From positions 1 to 14,169 of the forward strand of contig JANXRU010000030.1 of NCBI GenBank assembly GCA_025356715.1: a stretch of 14,169 nucleotides of DNA. The letters are read 5' to 3'. The position numbers and the translations under genes are program-made. Position 1 is the first letter of the stretch, and each line of letters opens with the position of its first letter. Of the stretch, positions 1-6,862 are shown piece after piece. Origin of the DNA: Bacteroidota bacterium. GTDB lineage: Bacteria; Bacteroidota; Bacteroidia; B-17B0; B-17BO. The notes beneath the pieces are model-generated. The model had not been told where the DNA came from. It searched no databases and saw only the letters and a list, made by a program, of their open reading frames with translations.

Positions 1-196
1 GAGTTTTATGATAAATAATGGATTTAATTATAGAATTACAAAAAACTTTGGAATGTGCTTAAATGCTGCTATAGGTTATAGAACGAGTACTTACCTTATT
101 AACGACCCAGCATTACATGAACAAAATATTACTACCAAAACCCAATTCCCTTTAAATGCCTTTAAAATCGGGATGTCTTTGGGGTATCGGTTTTAA
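1..196 (+). CDS. C-terminal end of a putative outer-membrane/barrel-like protein (5' end outside window)
   Basis: Only the last 64 codons are present, read in the frame starting at base 2 and ending with TAA at 194-196. The frame is open to the window edge. The ATG at 8-10 is probably internal, because the reading frame and the similarity to the next gene begin before it. The C-terminus shows alternating polar and hydrophobic residues and ends LGYRF; a terminal aromatic residue is the usual signal for outer-membrane barrel assembly. The tail is clearly related to the tail of the adjacent broken gene (shared NAAIG, TYL.NDP, NAFK and a G-Y-R/K-F end; about 28 of 63 aligned residues identical by eye), so the two genes are tandem paralogues. 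The next gene starts two bases after this stop, suggesting one transcript. The specific function is unknown; barrel topology is inferred. Confidence 0.6.
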   Translation, partial: SFMINNGFNYRITKNFGMCLNAAIGYRTSTYLINDPALHEQNITTKTQFPLNAFKIGMSLGYRF

Positions 197-198
197 GT

Positions 199-1130
199 AT
201 GAAAACTATTATTCTATTATTTTTAGTTTTGTTTGTTGCGCAAGGGTTTTCGCAAGACCTATTATTTAAAACAGATAGTACTAAATTGGAGGTTAAAATT
301 GTAGAGATTAATCCTACAGAAATTAAATATAAATTATTTAATTATGAAGATGGTCCAAAGAGCACTATTTTAAAAAGTGAAGTAGCGGTTATTATTTTTA
401 AAAATGGAGACCGTAAAGTTATTTCTCCATTTATAAAGCAAACAGAGGCTGTAAAAGGCGCTATTGTGAATGTACCTATTGATGATACCCTTTGGAAAAA
501 GCGAGAAGAAGCACAATTAAAATATCAAGAAAATAAAAAGGCAGAACTAGAAATGGTTTTATCTACTAAAAACTTAATTGGTTTAAATTTATTTGAGCTG
601 TTGAATGGCTGTATTGGTATTACTTATATACGTGAATTAGCTAGTCATCATGTGAATATTTGTGTCCCAATAAATATTGGATTTACTGCGCCAGCAGTTA
701 ATAATTTAATGGCTAAGGGCATAATTAATAATAAATACCACGAGGTAAAGGATTATATCTATACACGCAAAATAATAGAAATAGGTTTAGGGGTTAATTT
801 TCAAACCTCAAGCAAGAGATCTACCACTTATTTTGTTGGTCCATTGGTTAATTTTGGGTAGTATGTAGGGTCATTTTCAGGATACACGTATATAAATGGA
901 ATTTCTCTTAACCACTATGATTTTACCTTAAATCGTTGGAGTATTATGGGGAATAATGGTTTTTGTTTAGGCCTTCAAAAAATGTGAATATTATGATCAA
1001 TGCAGCCATTGGTGTTAGAATGGATACTTATTTACAAAACGACCCTGTTCACTATAATTCTGACAAGGATTATACATTGTGGCCATTTAATGCCTTTAAA
1101 TGTGGAGTTTGTATGGGATATAAATTTTAA
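199..1130 (+). pseudogene. Tandem paralogue of the preceding barrel-like gene, broken by a stop codon and a frameshift
   Basis: The reading frame opens with a signal peptide (MKTIILLFLVLFVAQGFSQ), then a beta-rich segment with the pattern EVKIVEI..TEIKYK...ILKSEV..I.FKNGD that is common in uncharacterised Bacteroidota exported proteins. A charged stretch near residues 98-115 and a barrel-like second half follow. The frame stops at TAG 859-861 after 220 residues, but the same frame continues with plausible barrel sequence (YVGSFSGY, FTLNRW) to about 975. It then meets TGA at 985. Moving back one base inside the A run at 977-982 restores the paralogue's tail (NVNIMINAAIGVR ... GYKF) to TAA at 1128-1130. 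So there are two lesions: one nonsense change, easily derived from TAT, and one missing A in a homopolymer. Repaired length would be about 310 residues. The 220-residue fragment could still be translated and exported but would lack the last strands. Sequencing error could explain the A-run lesion, but is less likely to explain both. Confidence 0.75.
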
Positions 1131-1145
1131 GAAAAGAAAAAGTAG

Positions 1146-1934
1146 TTACAAATCGTTTGCGTTTGCAATTAATTCAGCTACATCTAGTACTTGAGTTTTA
1201 TCTTCCTTATTAAAATGCTTTACGCCATCCGTCATCATGGTGTTACAAAACGGGCAACCAACCGCAATGATATCTGGATTATGAGTTAAAGCCTCTTCTG
1301 CTCGTTCAACATTTACTTCCTTACTTCCTTTTTCCGCTTCCTTAAACATTTGAGCGCCACCAGCACCACAACATAACCCATTGGCTTTGCTGCGTTTCAT
1401 TTCAGCTAATTCTACATCTAATTTTTGAATAACATCACGAGGAGCTTCATATACATTATTTGCTCTGCCTAAATAACAAGGGTCGTGAAAAACAATTTTT
1501 TTTCCTTTATAGGCACCACCTTCAACTTTTAATTTTCCTTCGTTAATGAGTTGTTGCACTAATTCCGTATGATGAATCACTTCGTATTTACCACCTAATT
1601 CGGGGTATTCATTTTTGATAGTATTAAAACAATGAGGGCAACCCGTTACAATTTTTTTAACATCATAACCATTTAAAATAGTGATATTTTGCATAGCTTG
1701 CATTTGAAATAAGAACTCGTTTCCGGCACGTTTGGCAGGATCTCCAGTACAAGATTCTTCAATGCCTAATACAGCAAAATTTGCTCCAACGTGATTTAAT
1801 ATGCGAACAATTGCCTTTGTGATTTTTTTTGCTCGATCATCAAAACTGCCAGAACAACCTACCCAAAATAAAATATCTGGAGTTTGCCCTTTTGCAATCA
1901 TATCTTGCATGGTTGGTACTTTTAAATCGCTCAT
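1146..1934 (-). CDS. CCG-domain (HdrB/LutA/GlpC-like) Fe-S oxidoreductase subunit
   Basis: A soluble 262-residue protein with two cysteine-rich CCG-type domains. The second has the complete pattern: C153, then C188-C189 (CCGAGG), then C227-P-F-C230. This is the arrangement that binds the noncubane 4Fe-4S cluster in HdrB-type subunits. The first repeat has C27, C62 in SCTGDPAKR, and C99-P-H-C102; the doublet position is a single cysteine, so its cluster, if any, must differ. The family passes electrons between a membrane or ferredoxin-type partner and a substrate such as a disulfide, lactate or glycerol-3-phosphate; the substrate cannot be read from this sequence. The gene lies 9 bases after the membrane 4Fe-4S protein gene on the same strand, and the pair matches HdrB plus fused HdrC/membrane subunits. 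It is the last gene of the operon and ends 15 bases from the converging pseudogene, with no clear terminator hairpin between them. Confidence 0.9.
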   Translation of the reverse strand: MSDLKVPTMQDMIAKGQTPDILFWVGCSGSFDDRAKKITKAIVRILNHVGANFAVLGIEESCTGDPAKRAGNEFLFQMQAMQNITILNGYDVKKIVTGCPHCFNTIKNEYPELGGKYEVIHHTELVQQLINEGKLKVEGGAYKGKKIVFHDPCYLGRANNVYEAPRDVIQKLDVELAEMKRSKANGLCCGAGGAQMFKEAEKGSKEVNVERAEEALTHNPDIIAVGCPFCNTMMTDGVKHFNKEDKTQVLDVAELIANANDL

Positions 1935-1943
1935 GATAATATC

Positions 1944-3263
1944 TTAATTTTCATTAATCCAATTTGCTCGATCAGCAGGGCTAAATTGCCATGGAGCCCC
2001 ATTGTTTTCGAGATTTGTAAACATTCCATTTAATTCCGTTGGAGCCGAACTTTGTTCTAACACCAATTGCTGTCTTAAGCTAACAATGATAGATAAGGGG
2101 TCAATATTGATAGGGCATTCTTGCACACATGCATTACATGTATTGCAAGCCCATACCTCTTCGTTTGTTATATAATCGCCTAAAAGCGATTTGCCATCAT
2201 CAACAAAAGTCCCATTATTTAAATCTATATTTTTCCCAACCTCTACTAATCGATCACGCGTATCCATCATTATTTTTCGCGGAGATAATGTTTTGCCAGT
2301 TATATTTTGTGGACAGGCTGAGGTACATCTACCGCATTCTGTACAAGAATAGGCATCTAATAAATTTTTCCATGTTAAATCAGTTACATCTTTTGCTCCA
2401 AATTTTATTACCGCATTAGGATCTAATACAGGTTGATAAGCTGGATCAAAATTTGGTTTTACAACATCGGTCACTTCAAATAAATTATTGAATTGCCCTT
2501 TTGATTTAAGATTTGAAAAATAAGTGTTTGGAAATGCTAATAGAATATGCAAATGTTTAGAAACTGGCAGGTAGTTTAGAAATCCAAAAACCATAAAAAT
2601 ATGTCCCCACCAGCCAATACGCTCAATAACGTGTAATCCCGCTGTTGGCATATTTCCGTAAATTAATGGACCTAAATATTGACTAATTGAAAAGCCTAAT
2701 GATCCTTGGCCATGAGCGTGAGATTCTCCTCTATTATATAATACTTCGTCAGCTCCATTCATCATGAAAATAAAACAGATGAGTGTAATTTCCATAATTA
2801 AAATAATATTCGCATCTAATTTTGGCCAGCCATTTAATTCAGATTTTACTAAGCGCGGAAGTTTTAATAAATTACGTCGAGCTAAGAACGCTATGGTTCC
2901 TATGAATGCGAGCACTGATAAAATTTCAATGAAGCTAACCATGCCCGTGTAAAACCCACCAAGAGATTCTCTAAAAGCACGATGATGGTTAGTAATACCA
3001 TCATAGATAATTTCTATTAATTCAATTTGAGTAATAACAAAAGCGACATACAAACATAAATGCAATAAGGCAGCAATTGGACGGGTGAACATTTTCTTTT
3101 GTCCCAAAGCAACCAGAACCATCGTTTTAAGTCGCTCTGATTTGTTATCAGTAATTGAAATATCTTTCCCAAGTAAAATGTTCCGTCTAATTTTTTTTGC
3201 GTTTACATAAAACAAAACTGATGAGCCAATTAATAGAACACTAAAGAGTATCGAAGAAATCAT
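1944..3263 (-). CDS. Membrane-anchored 4Fe-4S dicluster reductase subunit (HdrC-like with heme-type membrane domain)
   Basis: A 439-residue fusion protein. The first ~245 residues hold about five or six hydrophobic helices (near 3-20, 62-87, 105-128, 150-170, 212-232), with histidines at H68, H221, H237 and H239 that could bind heme b as in nitrate reductase gamma/HdrE/DsrM-type subunits. The C-terminal part carries two 4Fe-4S motifs: C307xxC310xxC313xxxC317-P and C373xxC376xxC379xxxC383-P. The expected role is electron transfer between the quinone pool and the CCG protein encoded 9 bases downstream. The gene begins 11 bases after the MlaD-family gene, so the three are probably co-transcribed. 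The His-rich loop SHAHGQG (residues 181-187) lies between helices. Family assignment is firm; the donor and acceptor are unknown. Confidence 0.9.
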   Translation of the reverse strand: MISSILFSVLLIGSSVLFYVNAKKIRRNILLGKDISITDNKSERLKTMVLVALGQKKMFTRPIAALLHLCLYVAFVITQIELIEIIYDGITNHHRAFRESLGGFYTGMVSFIEILSVLAFIGTIAFLARRNLLKLPRLVKSELNGWPKLDANIILIMEITLICFIFMMNGADEVLYNRGESHAHGQGSLGFSISQYLGPLIYGNMPTAGLHVIERIGWWGHIFMVFGFLNYLPVSKHLHILLAFPNTYFSNLKSKGQFNNLFEVTDVVKPNFDPAYQPVLDPNAVIKFGAKDVTDLTWKNLLDAYSCTECGRCTSACPQNITGKTLSPRKIMMDTRDRLVEVGKNIDLNNGTFVDDGKSLLGDYITNEEVWACNTCNACVQECPINIDPLSIIVSLRQQLVLEQSSAPTELNGMFTNLENNGAPWQFSPADRANWINEN

Positions 3264-3274
3264 ATAAAGTCGGT

Positions 3275-4255
3275 TTAATCTTTTGGTTTACTTCTGTCTT
3301 TTCTGCCAAAAACAGAGAAATGAATGTAACGTTCAGGGTTGATGCGTAAATCTTTCATCAACTTATCTAAATCATCACTGGCTTTATTTAAATTATTATA
3401 TAACGAGTCATTTTTCGCTAATTTACCAAGAGTTCCTTGTCCAGCGTTTATTTGAGCCACTAATTTATTTAACTCTTGTAATGTTTTATCAGCTTCAGAG
3501 ATAGCGCTTTTTAATTCTGACTTAGATAAGCTGTCAGATAGATTAGAAAAATTACCAATGATGTTATCAATTTTACCTGTGTTTTTTTCGAGCATACCAG
3601 CTAATGAATTTAATTTAGTAAGTATAGAAGAAATTTTAATTTTTTCAGTTGCCATTAAATCATCTAATTTATAAGCAGTTTGCTCTAAACTTTGAATGGC
3701 TTTTTTAATGCTTTCAAATGATTTATCTAAGTTGTCGCGGGTTTTGGTATTTAATATAAATTGAACAACTGTCATAACAGAGTCGATGGAGGATAATAGA
3801 CCAACCGCTTTTGCCTGAAGAGGCGCTAATTGCTTACTTACAGCAGATTTCAAGCCTTCTTCATTTTCGGCAAGTAATGTGTCGCCTGATTTTACAAATT
3901 CTGTTTCTGAGCTATAAACAATTTCAACAGCTTTTGAACCTAATAAGTCGGAACTAACTGCTCTTGCAACAGAATGTTTTGGGATTTGTACATCTTCAGT
4001 TAATAAAAATTTTACTAATACAGCATATTCTCCATTTACTTTTGTGAGTGTAATCTTATTAACTTGCCCTATTTTAAATCCATTTACTAAAAGTGGATTT
4101 GCTTCAATAAGCCCATCAATTTTAGGGTAAACGGCATATAACTCATATTTTTGATTGAAGATGTCATTGCCTTTGAGAAAATTAAATCCCCAAAGAAATA
4201 AACCAATGGCGGAAGTAACTGTTATCCCAATTTTTAATTCTTTAGAAATTTTCAC
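3275..4255 (-). CDS. MlaD-family (MCE domain) lipid-transport protein
   Basis: A 326-residue protein with a short cytoplasmic start, one membrane helix (about residues 8-27, GITVTSAIGLFLWGFNFLKG) and an MCE domain at roughly 37-115 with the typical core LLVNGFKIGQV and the later SSDLLGSKAVEI. A long helical, coiled-coil-prone region follows (about 120-310) with heptad-like Leu/Ile spacing (SLEQTAYKLDDL, LNSLAGMLEK, LNKLVAQIN). MCE proteins form hexameric rings or tubes that move phospholipids across the periplasm, with a MlaE-type permease and MlaF-type ATPase; neither is in this window. The start is GTG at 4255, which gives the usual MKISKE(L/V)KIG opening; no in-frame ATG fits better. It is the first gene of the operon with the two Fe-S proteins. 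The clustering of MlaD with these Fe-S proteins recurs in Bacteroidota, but the reason is not established. Confidence 0.9.
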   Translation of the reverse strand: MKISKELKIGITVTSAIGLFLWGFNFLKGNDIFNQKYELYAVYPKIDGLIEANPLLVNGFKIGQVNKITLTKVNGEYAVLVKFLLTEDVQIPKHSVARAVSSDLLGSKAVEIVYSSETEFVKSGDTLLAENEEGLKSAVSKQLAPLQAKAVGLLSSIDSVMTVVQFILNTKTRDNLDKSFESIKKAIQSLEQTAYKLDDLMATEKIKISSILTKLNSLAGMLEKNTGKIDNIIGNFSNLSDSLSKSELKSAISEADKTLQELNKLVAQINAGQGTLGKLAKNDSLYNNLNKASDDLDKLMKDLRINPERYIHFSVFGRKDRSKPKD

Positions 4256-4327
4256 AAGTATTTTTTAATTTTATTTTTCTATTTGCTTTTGTTAAATAGC
4301 CTTATTTTTTTTGACTTTAATAAATCA

Positions 4328-4343
4328 AGACGAACTCTCGTCT
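4328..4343. repeat. Perfect 6-bp hairpin AGACGA-ACTC-TCGTCT
   Basis: AGACGA (4328-4333) and TCGTCT (4338-4343) are exact reverse complements around a four-base loop. It lies 73-88 bases upstream of the mlaD-like start and 100 bases beyond the stop of the previous minus-strand gene. A T-run is not well developed on either side, so a classical terminator is unlikely. It could be an operator or leader structure. Confidence 0.4.
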
Positions 4344-4369
4344 CAAATTTCGAAGCACTAATATACAGT

Positions 4370-4386
4370 TTTTCTTTAAAAGAAAA
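4370..4386. repeat. 17-base A/T palindrome (8-bp arms, one central base)
   Basis: TTTTCTTT (4370-4377) and AAAGAAAA (4379-4386) are perfect inverted arms around a single A. In DNA this AT-rich it may be chance. A dimeric regulator site or a weak transcript end for the upstream minus-strand gene are alternatives. Confidence 0.25.
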
Positions 4387-4443
4387 GCCTATAAATTTTA
4401 CCAAAAATAACGATAAAGATTACTGTATAAGGCATTTTGAAGT

Positions 4444-5427
4444 TTATTTTTTAGAAGGGAGCATTGATTTAATAATCCCTTGAAAAGAGATAATATTTAG
4501 TGGAAATTCTAAAAAAACATGCAAAAAACTAATAAAATAGAGAACTTTTAGCCCTAATTTATAGTTATAAGCATAAAGTGCTACAGAAAATATCCAAAGT
4601 AATATCGTAATTATTAATGTCTTTTTTGGTACGTTATGCCATTGTATGATAGATGTTTTTGAAAACCAATTAAGGTAATGATAAGTATAGGAAAAGGCAA
4701 TAAATCGCATGACTATAAAACCAGCATTAGATTCATAAATTACCGCTTGGGAATAATCTTTAGTGGTAGAAAGTCCAAAAAACTGAATAAGATAATTATT
4801 AAGTAAACTAAATAAATCATAGCTTTTGCCAACATATTCTGAAACTTGATATTGTAAGGATGGGGCTTTAATAACAAAGAAAGAGACAGCGCAAATTACA
4901 AGAACGATGATTGATAAATAGCCAGAAAATGATTTGTTTTTTAAAACGCCAAATAGCATAAATGCCCAAGTAAAAAATAAGACATGAATAATGGTTGGTA
5001 AAAAAACGCCAACCCATATAAAGTAATTTTGTTCTACATGGGATAGATATAATCCTATTAAAATTAATAGAATTAACGCTATTCGGTAAAGATTATCTTT
5101 AATAAATACAAACACGAAAGAGCTTAGTAGTCCATACAAAATAATGTGGGGGATCTTAGTGTTTGTATCAGCAGGCTTTATAAACGAAAAATAAAAAACA
5201 AGCGCGCAAAGGAAACTTAAAAACAAAAAATCATATTTTCCTTTGGTATAATAATTTTTTTTATGCAACCAACCTATTTCAGTTAGATAGTGAAGAGGAC
5301 CAAGCACTGCATAGGAAAATAAAAACAACTCGAATGGCAATATAAAAGCTAATATAGCAGACATCAACATTAATATAATGTTGATGTAATTTATTTGATT
5401 GTTATTGATGCTATTTAGTTTAAACAA
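4444..5427 (-). CDS. Polytopic membrane protein with conserved-looking histidines, function unknown
   Basis: A 327-residue, very hydrophobic protein with about nine predicted helices (near 13-33, 35-50, 66-83, 95-108, 113-129, 137-160, 169-186, 271-288, 293-315). I do not recognise a characterised family with certainty. Notable are histidines in or beside helices: H46 and H55 in GPLHYLTEIGWLH, H148 in PTIIHVLFF, H250 and H264 in FSYTYHYLNWFSK...QWH, and H303 in FLHVFLEFPLN. Such a pattern recalls membrane metal or redox enzymes, including the Brp/Blh carotene dioxygenase family, but the match is only by general pattern and size. The gene lies 44 bases downstream of the DUF5522 gene on the same strand. 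A -7-like element TATATTTG sits at 5461-5454, so it may have its own promoter. Confidence 0.75.
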   Translation of the reverse strand: MFKLNSINNNQINYINIILMLMSAILAFILPFELFLFSYAVLGPLHYLTEIGWLHKKNYYTKGKYDFLFLSFLCALVFYFSFIKPADTNTKIPHIILYGLLSSFVFVFIKDNLYRIALILLILIGLYLSHVEQNYFIWVGVFLPTIIHVLFFTWAFMLFGVLKNKSFSGYLSIIVLVICAVSFFVIKAPSLQYQVSEYVGKSYDLFSLLNNYLIQFFGLSTTKDYSQAVIYESNAGFIVMRFIAFSYTYHYLNWFSKTSIIQWHNVPKKTLIITILLWIFSVALYAYNYKLGLKVLYFISFLHVFLEFPLNIISFQGIIKSMLPSKK

Positions 5428-5453
5428 AATACAACTATACTTCTTTAGGTAAT

Positions 5454-5461
5454 CAAATATA
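5454..5461 (-). promoter_or_regulatory. Possible -7 element (TATATTTG) for the 327-residue membrane protein gene
   Basis: On the minus strand TATATTTG matches TAnnTTTG exactly and ends 26 bases before the ATG at 5427. No TTG lies about 19 bases further upstream; the nearest is about 27 bases away, inside the DUF5522 coding region. The element is therefore only half supported, and chance is realistic at this base composition. Confidence 0.25.
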
Positions 5462-5471
5462 AATAAATAAT

Positions 5472-5642
5472 TTATTTTAGTGGAGAATCAAATTTTCCTG
5501 TTTTTTTGTTATAATTATAGGGGCAATGTTTGCACCCATTTTTACAGCAATAACCTCTTTTGAGATGATATTTCTCAGTAAAAACAATGTAGCCTTCTGG
5601 ACTCACATAAAAATCTTCTGGATTTAACTCTTTTTTAAACAT
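5472..5642 (-). CDS. DUF5522 family small cysteine-rich protein
   Basis: A 56-residue protein with the DUF5522 signature: EDFYVSPEGYIVFTEKYHLK, then RGYCCKNGCKHCPY. Four cysteines (C32, C33, C37, C40) in CC-x3-C-x2-C spacing suggest metal binding; no biochemical role is known to me. I chose the ATG at 5642 because this gives the usual family length and an opening MFKKELNPEDF. The frame is also open upstream to a TTG at 5702, which would add 20 residues forming a hydrophobic segment (IKYIVFILTVIAIPLRF) and give 76 residues. That would make a membrane-anchored version and would overlap the divergent porin start codon, so it is less likely. Confidence 0.8.
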   Translation of the reverse strand: MFKKELNPEDFYVSPEGYIVFTEKYHLKRGYCCKNGCKHCPYNYNKKTGKFDSPLK

Positions 5643-5683
5643 GAACCGTAAAGGTATGGCTATTACGGTCAAAATAAAAACAA

Positions 5684-5691
5684 TATATTTG
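5684..5691 (+). promoter_or_regulatory. Possible -7 element (TATATTTG) for the porin gene
   Basis: TATATTTG matches the Bacteroidota TAnnTTTG -7 pattern and lies 10 bases before the porin ATG at 5702, which would leave a very short leader of about 5 bases. No TTG is found about 19 bases upstream, so half the promoter is missing. If used, translation would be nearly leaderless. Confidence 0.3.
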
Positions 5692-5701
5692 ATGTTACGC
5701 A

Positions 5702-6853
5702 ATGAGACATATATTCTTTTTAATGTTTTTTATTCAACTTTTTAGCTTAGGCTTTAGTCAGGTTGATACGACTAATCATAAACGTTCGTTTATAAGCTTT
5801 GCAAATGATACTTCCGTTTTATTTCAATCTAAAAAATTAAATTCTGATGACTTAACAACGGAACCAAAATTGGTAATTGATGCTTATTTGAGTACCTATT
5901 ATGCGTCTTACATGGAAGATAACACCTCTGAGTTTGTTAAATACCCTACGATGGCGCCTAGAAATAATCAATTTGGATTGAATATGGTAATGATATCGCT
6001 AAGCTATAAATCAAAAATAGTGAGAAGTACAATTACCTTACATTATGGCGATATTGCAGCAAGTACATGGCCCGTTAAATATAATTTAATTCAAGAAGCA
6101 AATGTTGGCGTAGAAGTAGTTAAAAATTTATGGTTTGATGCAGGCGTTTTTAGAACACATATAGGGGTGGAGAGCTCTCAGCCACGAGAAAACATTACAT
6201 CGAGTATGTCGCTAGCCAATGTGTTTGAGCCTTATTATTTATCTGGCGCTAAATTAACATACTTAATTGGTTCTAAATTAAGTGTTCAATTAAATGCCTT
6301 TAATAGTTTTGCATCGATTGTAGAAACCAATAAAAATAAGCTTTTTGGCGCATCAGTGGTTTATGCTCCGAGTAAATATGCAACTATCACATACAACTTT
6401 ATAACTGGTGATGATACACCAGATTATTTAGTGTTAAAACATCAGCGCTATTATCATAACTTATTTTTAACCTATCAAAAAAACAAAATCAGTTTGGGTG
6501 CTGAGGTTAATTATGGTATACAAAAATATACCAAGCGTGTTAATGCCACTACTATTGGCACGGCTTATATGAATAGTTCTTTAGTTGTATTGAAGCACCA
6601 ATCGTTTAAGAAGGTAGCATTTTATGGACGCGGGGAATGGTATAGTGACAAGGATGAAATATTAAGTGTGGGAACAGGAATGGGAAATTATACTTGGGGA
6701 GCAACAGCCGGAGTAGAATACAAACCTTTGAAAAACATTGCAATAAGCCTTGAATCAAGACAATTAAATTCGGACAAAAGCAATGTGATGTATCAAGGTA
6801 AATTGATGCATCAACGCTGGGAAGGAATTTTTTGTATGGATGTGTGGTTTTAA
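5702..6853 (+). CDS. Outer-membrane beta-barrel porin, OmpL-like (BBP2 family)
   Basis: A 383-residue exported protein: signal peptide at about 1-20 (cleavage likely after LGFSQ), then a hydrophilic stretch to about 55, then a barrel of amphipathic strands. Family-like features include the opening strand LVIDAYLSTYYASYM, R...QFGLNMVMISLSY, the segment around residues 146-180 (LWFDAGVFRTHIGVESS followed by acidic/Ser-rich loops), and a C-terminal strand ending in W-F, the aromatic barrel-assembly signal. Members are putative porins for small solutes; the solute is unknown. The start ATG overlaps nothing if the DUF5522 gene begins at 5642. The PLP-enzyme gene follows after 9 bases, suggesting one transcript. 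Confidence 0.85.
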   Translation: MRHIFFLMFFIQLFSLGFSQVDTTNHKRSFISFANDTSVLFQSKKLNSDDLTTEPKLVIDAYLSTYYASYMEDNTSEFVKYPTMAPRNNQFGLNMVMISLSYKSKIVRSTITLHYGDIAASTWPVKYNLIQEANVGVEVVKNLWFDAGVFRTHIGVESSQPRENITSSMSLANVFEPYYLSGAKLTYLIGSKLSVQLNAFNSFASIVETNKNKLFGASVVYAPSKYATITYNFITGDDTPDYLVLKHQRYYHNLFLTYQKNKISLGAEVNYGIQKYTKRVNATTIGTAYMNSSLVVLKHQSFKKVAFYGRGEWYSDKDEILSVGTGMGNYTWGATAGVEYKPLKNIAISLESRQLNSDKSNVMYQGKLMHQRWEGIFCMDVWF

Positions 6854-6862
6854 TTCTTTTAA

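Larger units (their letters stand above)
4256..4443 (-). other. 188-base intergenic/leader region upstream of the mlaD-like operon
   Basis: Very AT-rich stretch between two minus-strand genes. It must contain the end of the 327-residue protein's transcript and probably the promoter of the mlaD-like operon. It holds a small perfect hairpin (4328-4343), an A/T palindrome (4370-4386), and at 4402-4409 a minus-strand TATTTTTG that matches the Bacteroidota -7 pattern TAnnTTTG, though no TTG is seen at the expected -33 distance. A short open frame here on the plus strand resembles no protein I recognise. Confidence 0.4.

Noticed and set aside
976..987. Programmed -1 frameshift at the A run
   Set aside because: The codons there (CAA AAA ATG) do not form a canonical slippery heptamer, and the upstream TAG at 859 would stop ribosomes first.
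1128..1148. Terminator between the converging pseudogene and CCG gene
   Set aside because: Only about 15 bases, A-rich, with no stem that can be drawn.
1000..1194. Open frame on the plus strand spanning the pseudogene tail and the end of the CCG gene
   Set aside because: It is out of frame with the paralogue-matching tail of the pseudogene and antisense to the Fe-S gene; no recognisable protein.
2129..2419. 96-codon open frame antisense to the 4Fe-4S protein gene
   Set aside because: It lies fully opposite the cluster-binding region of a well-supported gene; its composition follows from the opposite strand.
4283..4483. 66-codon plus-strand open frame in the mlaD leader region
   Set aside because: No signal of a real protein, overlaps the end of the opposite membrane protein gene and covers hairpin sequence.
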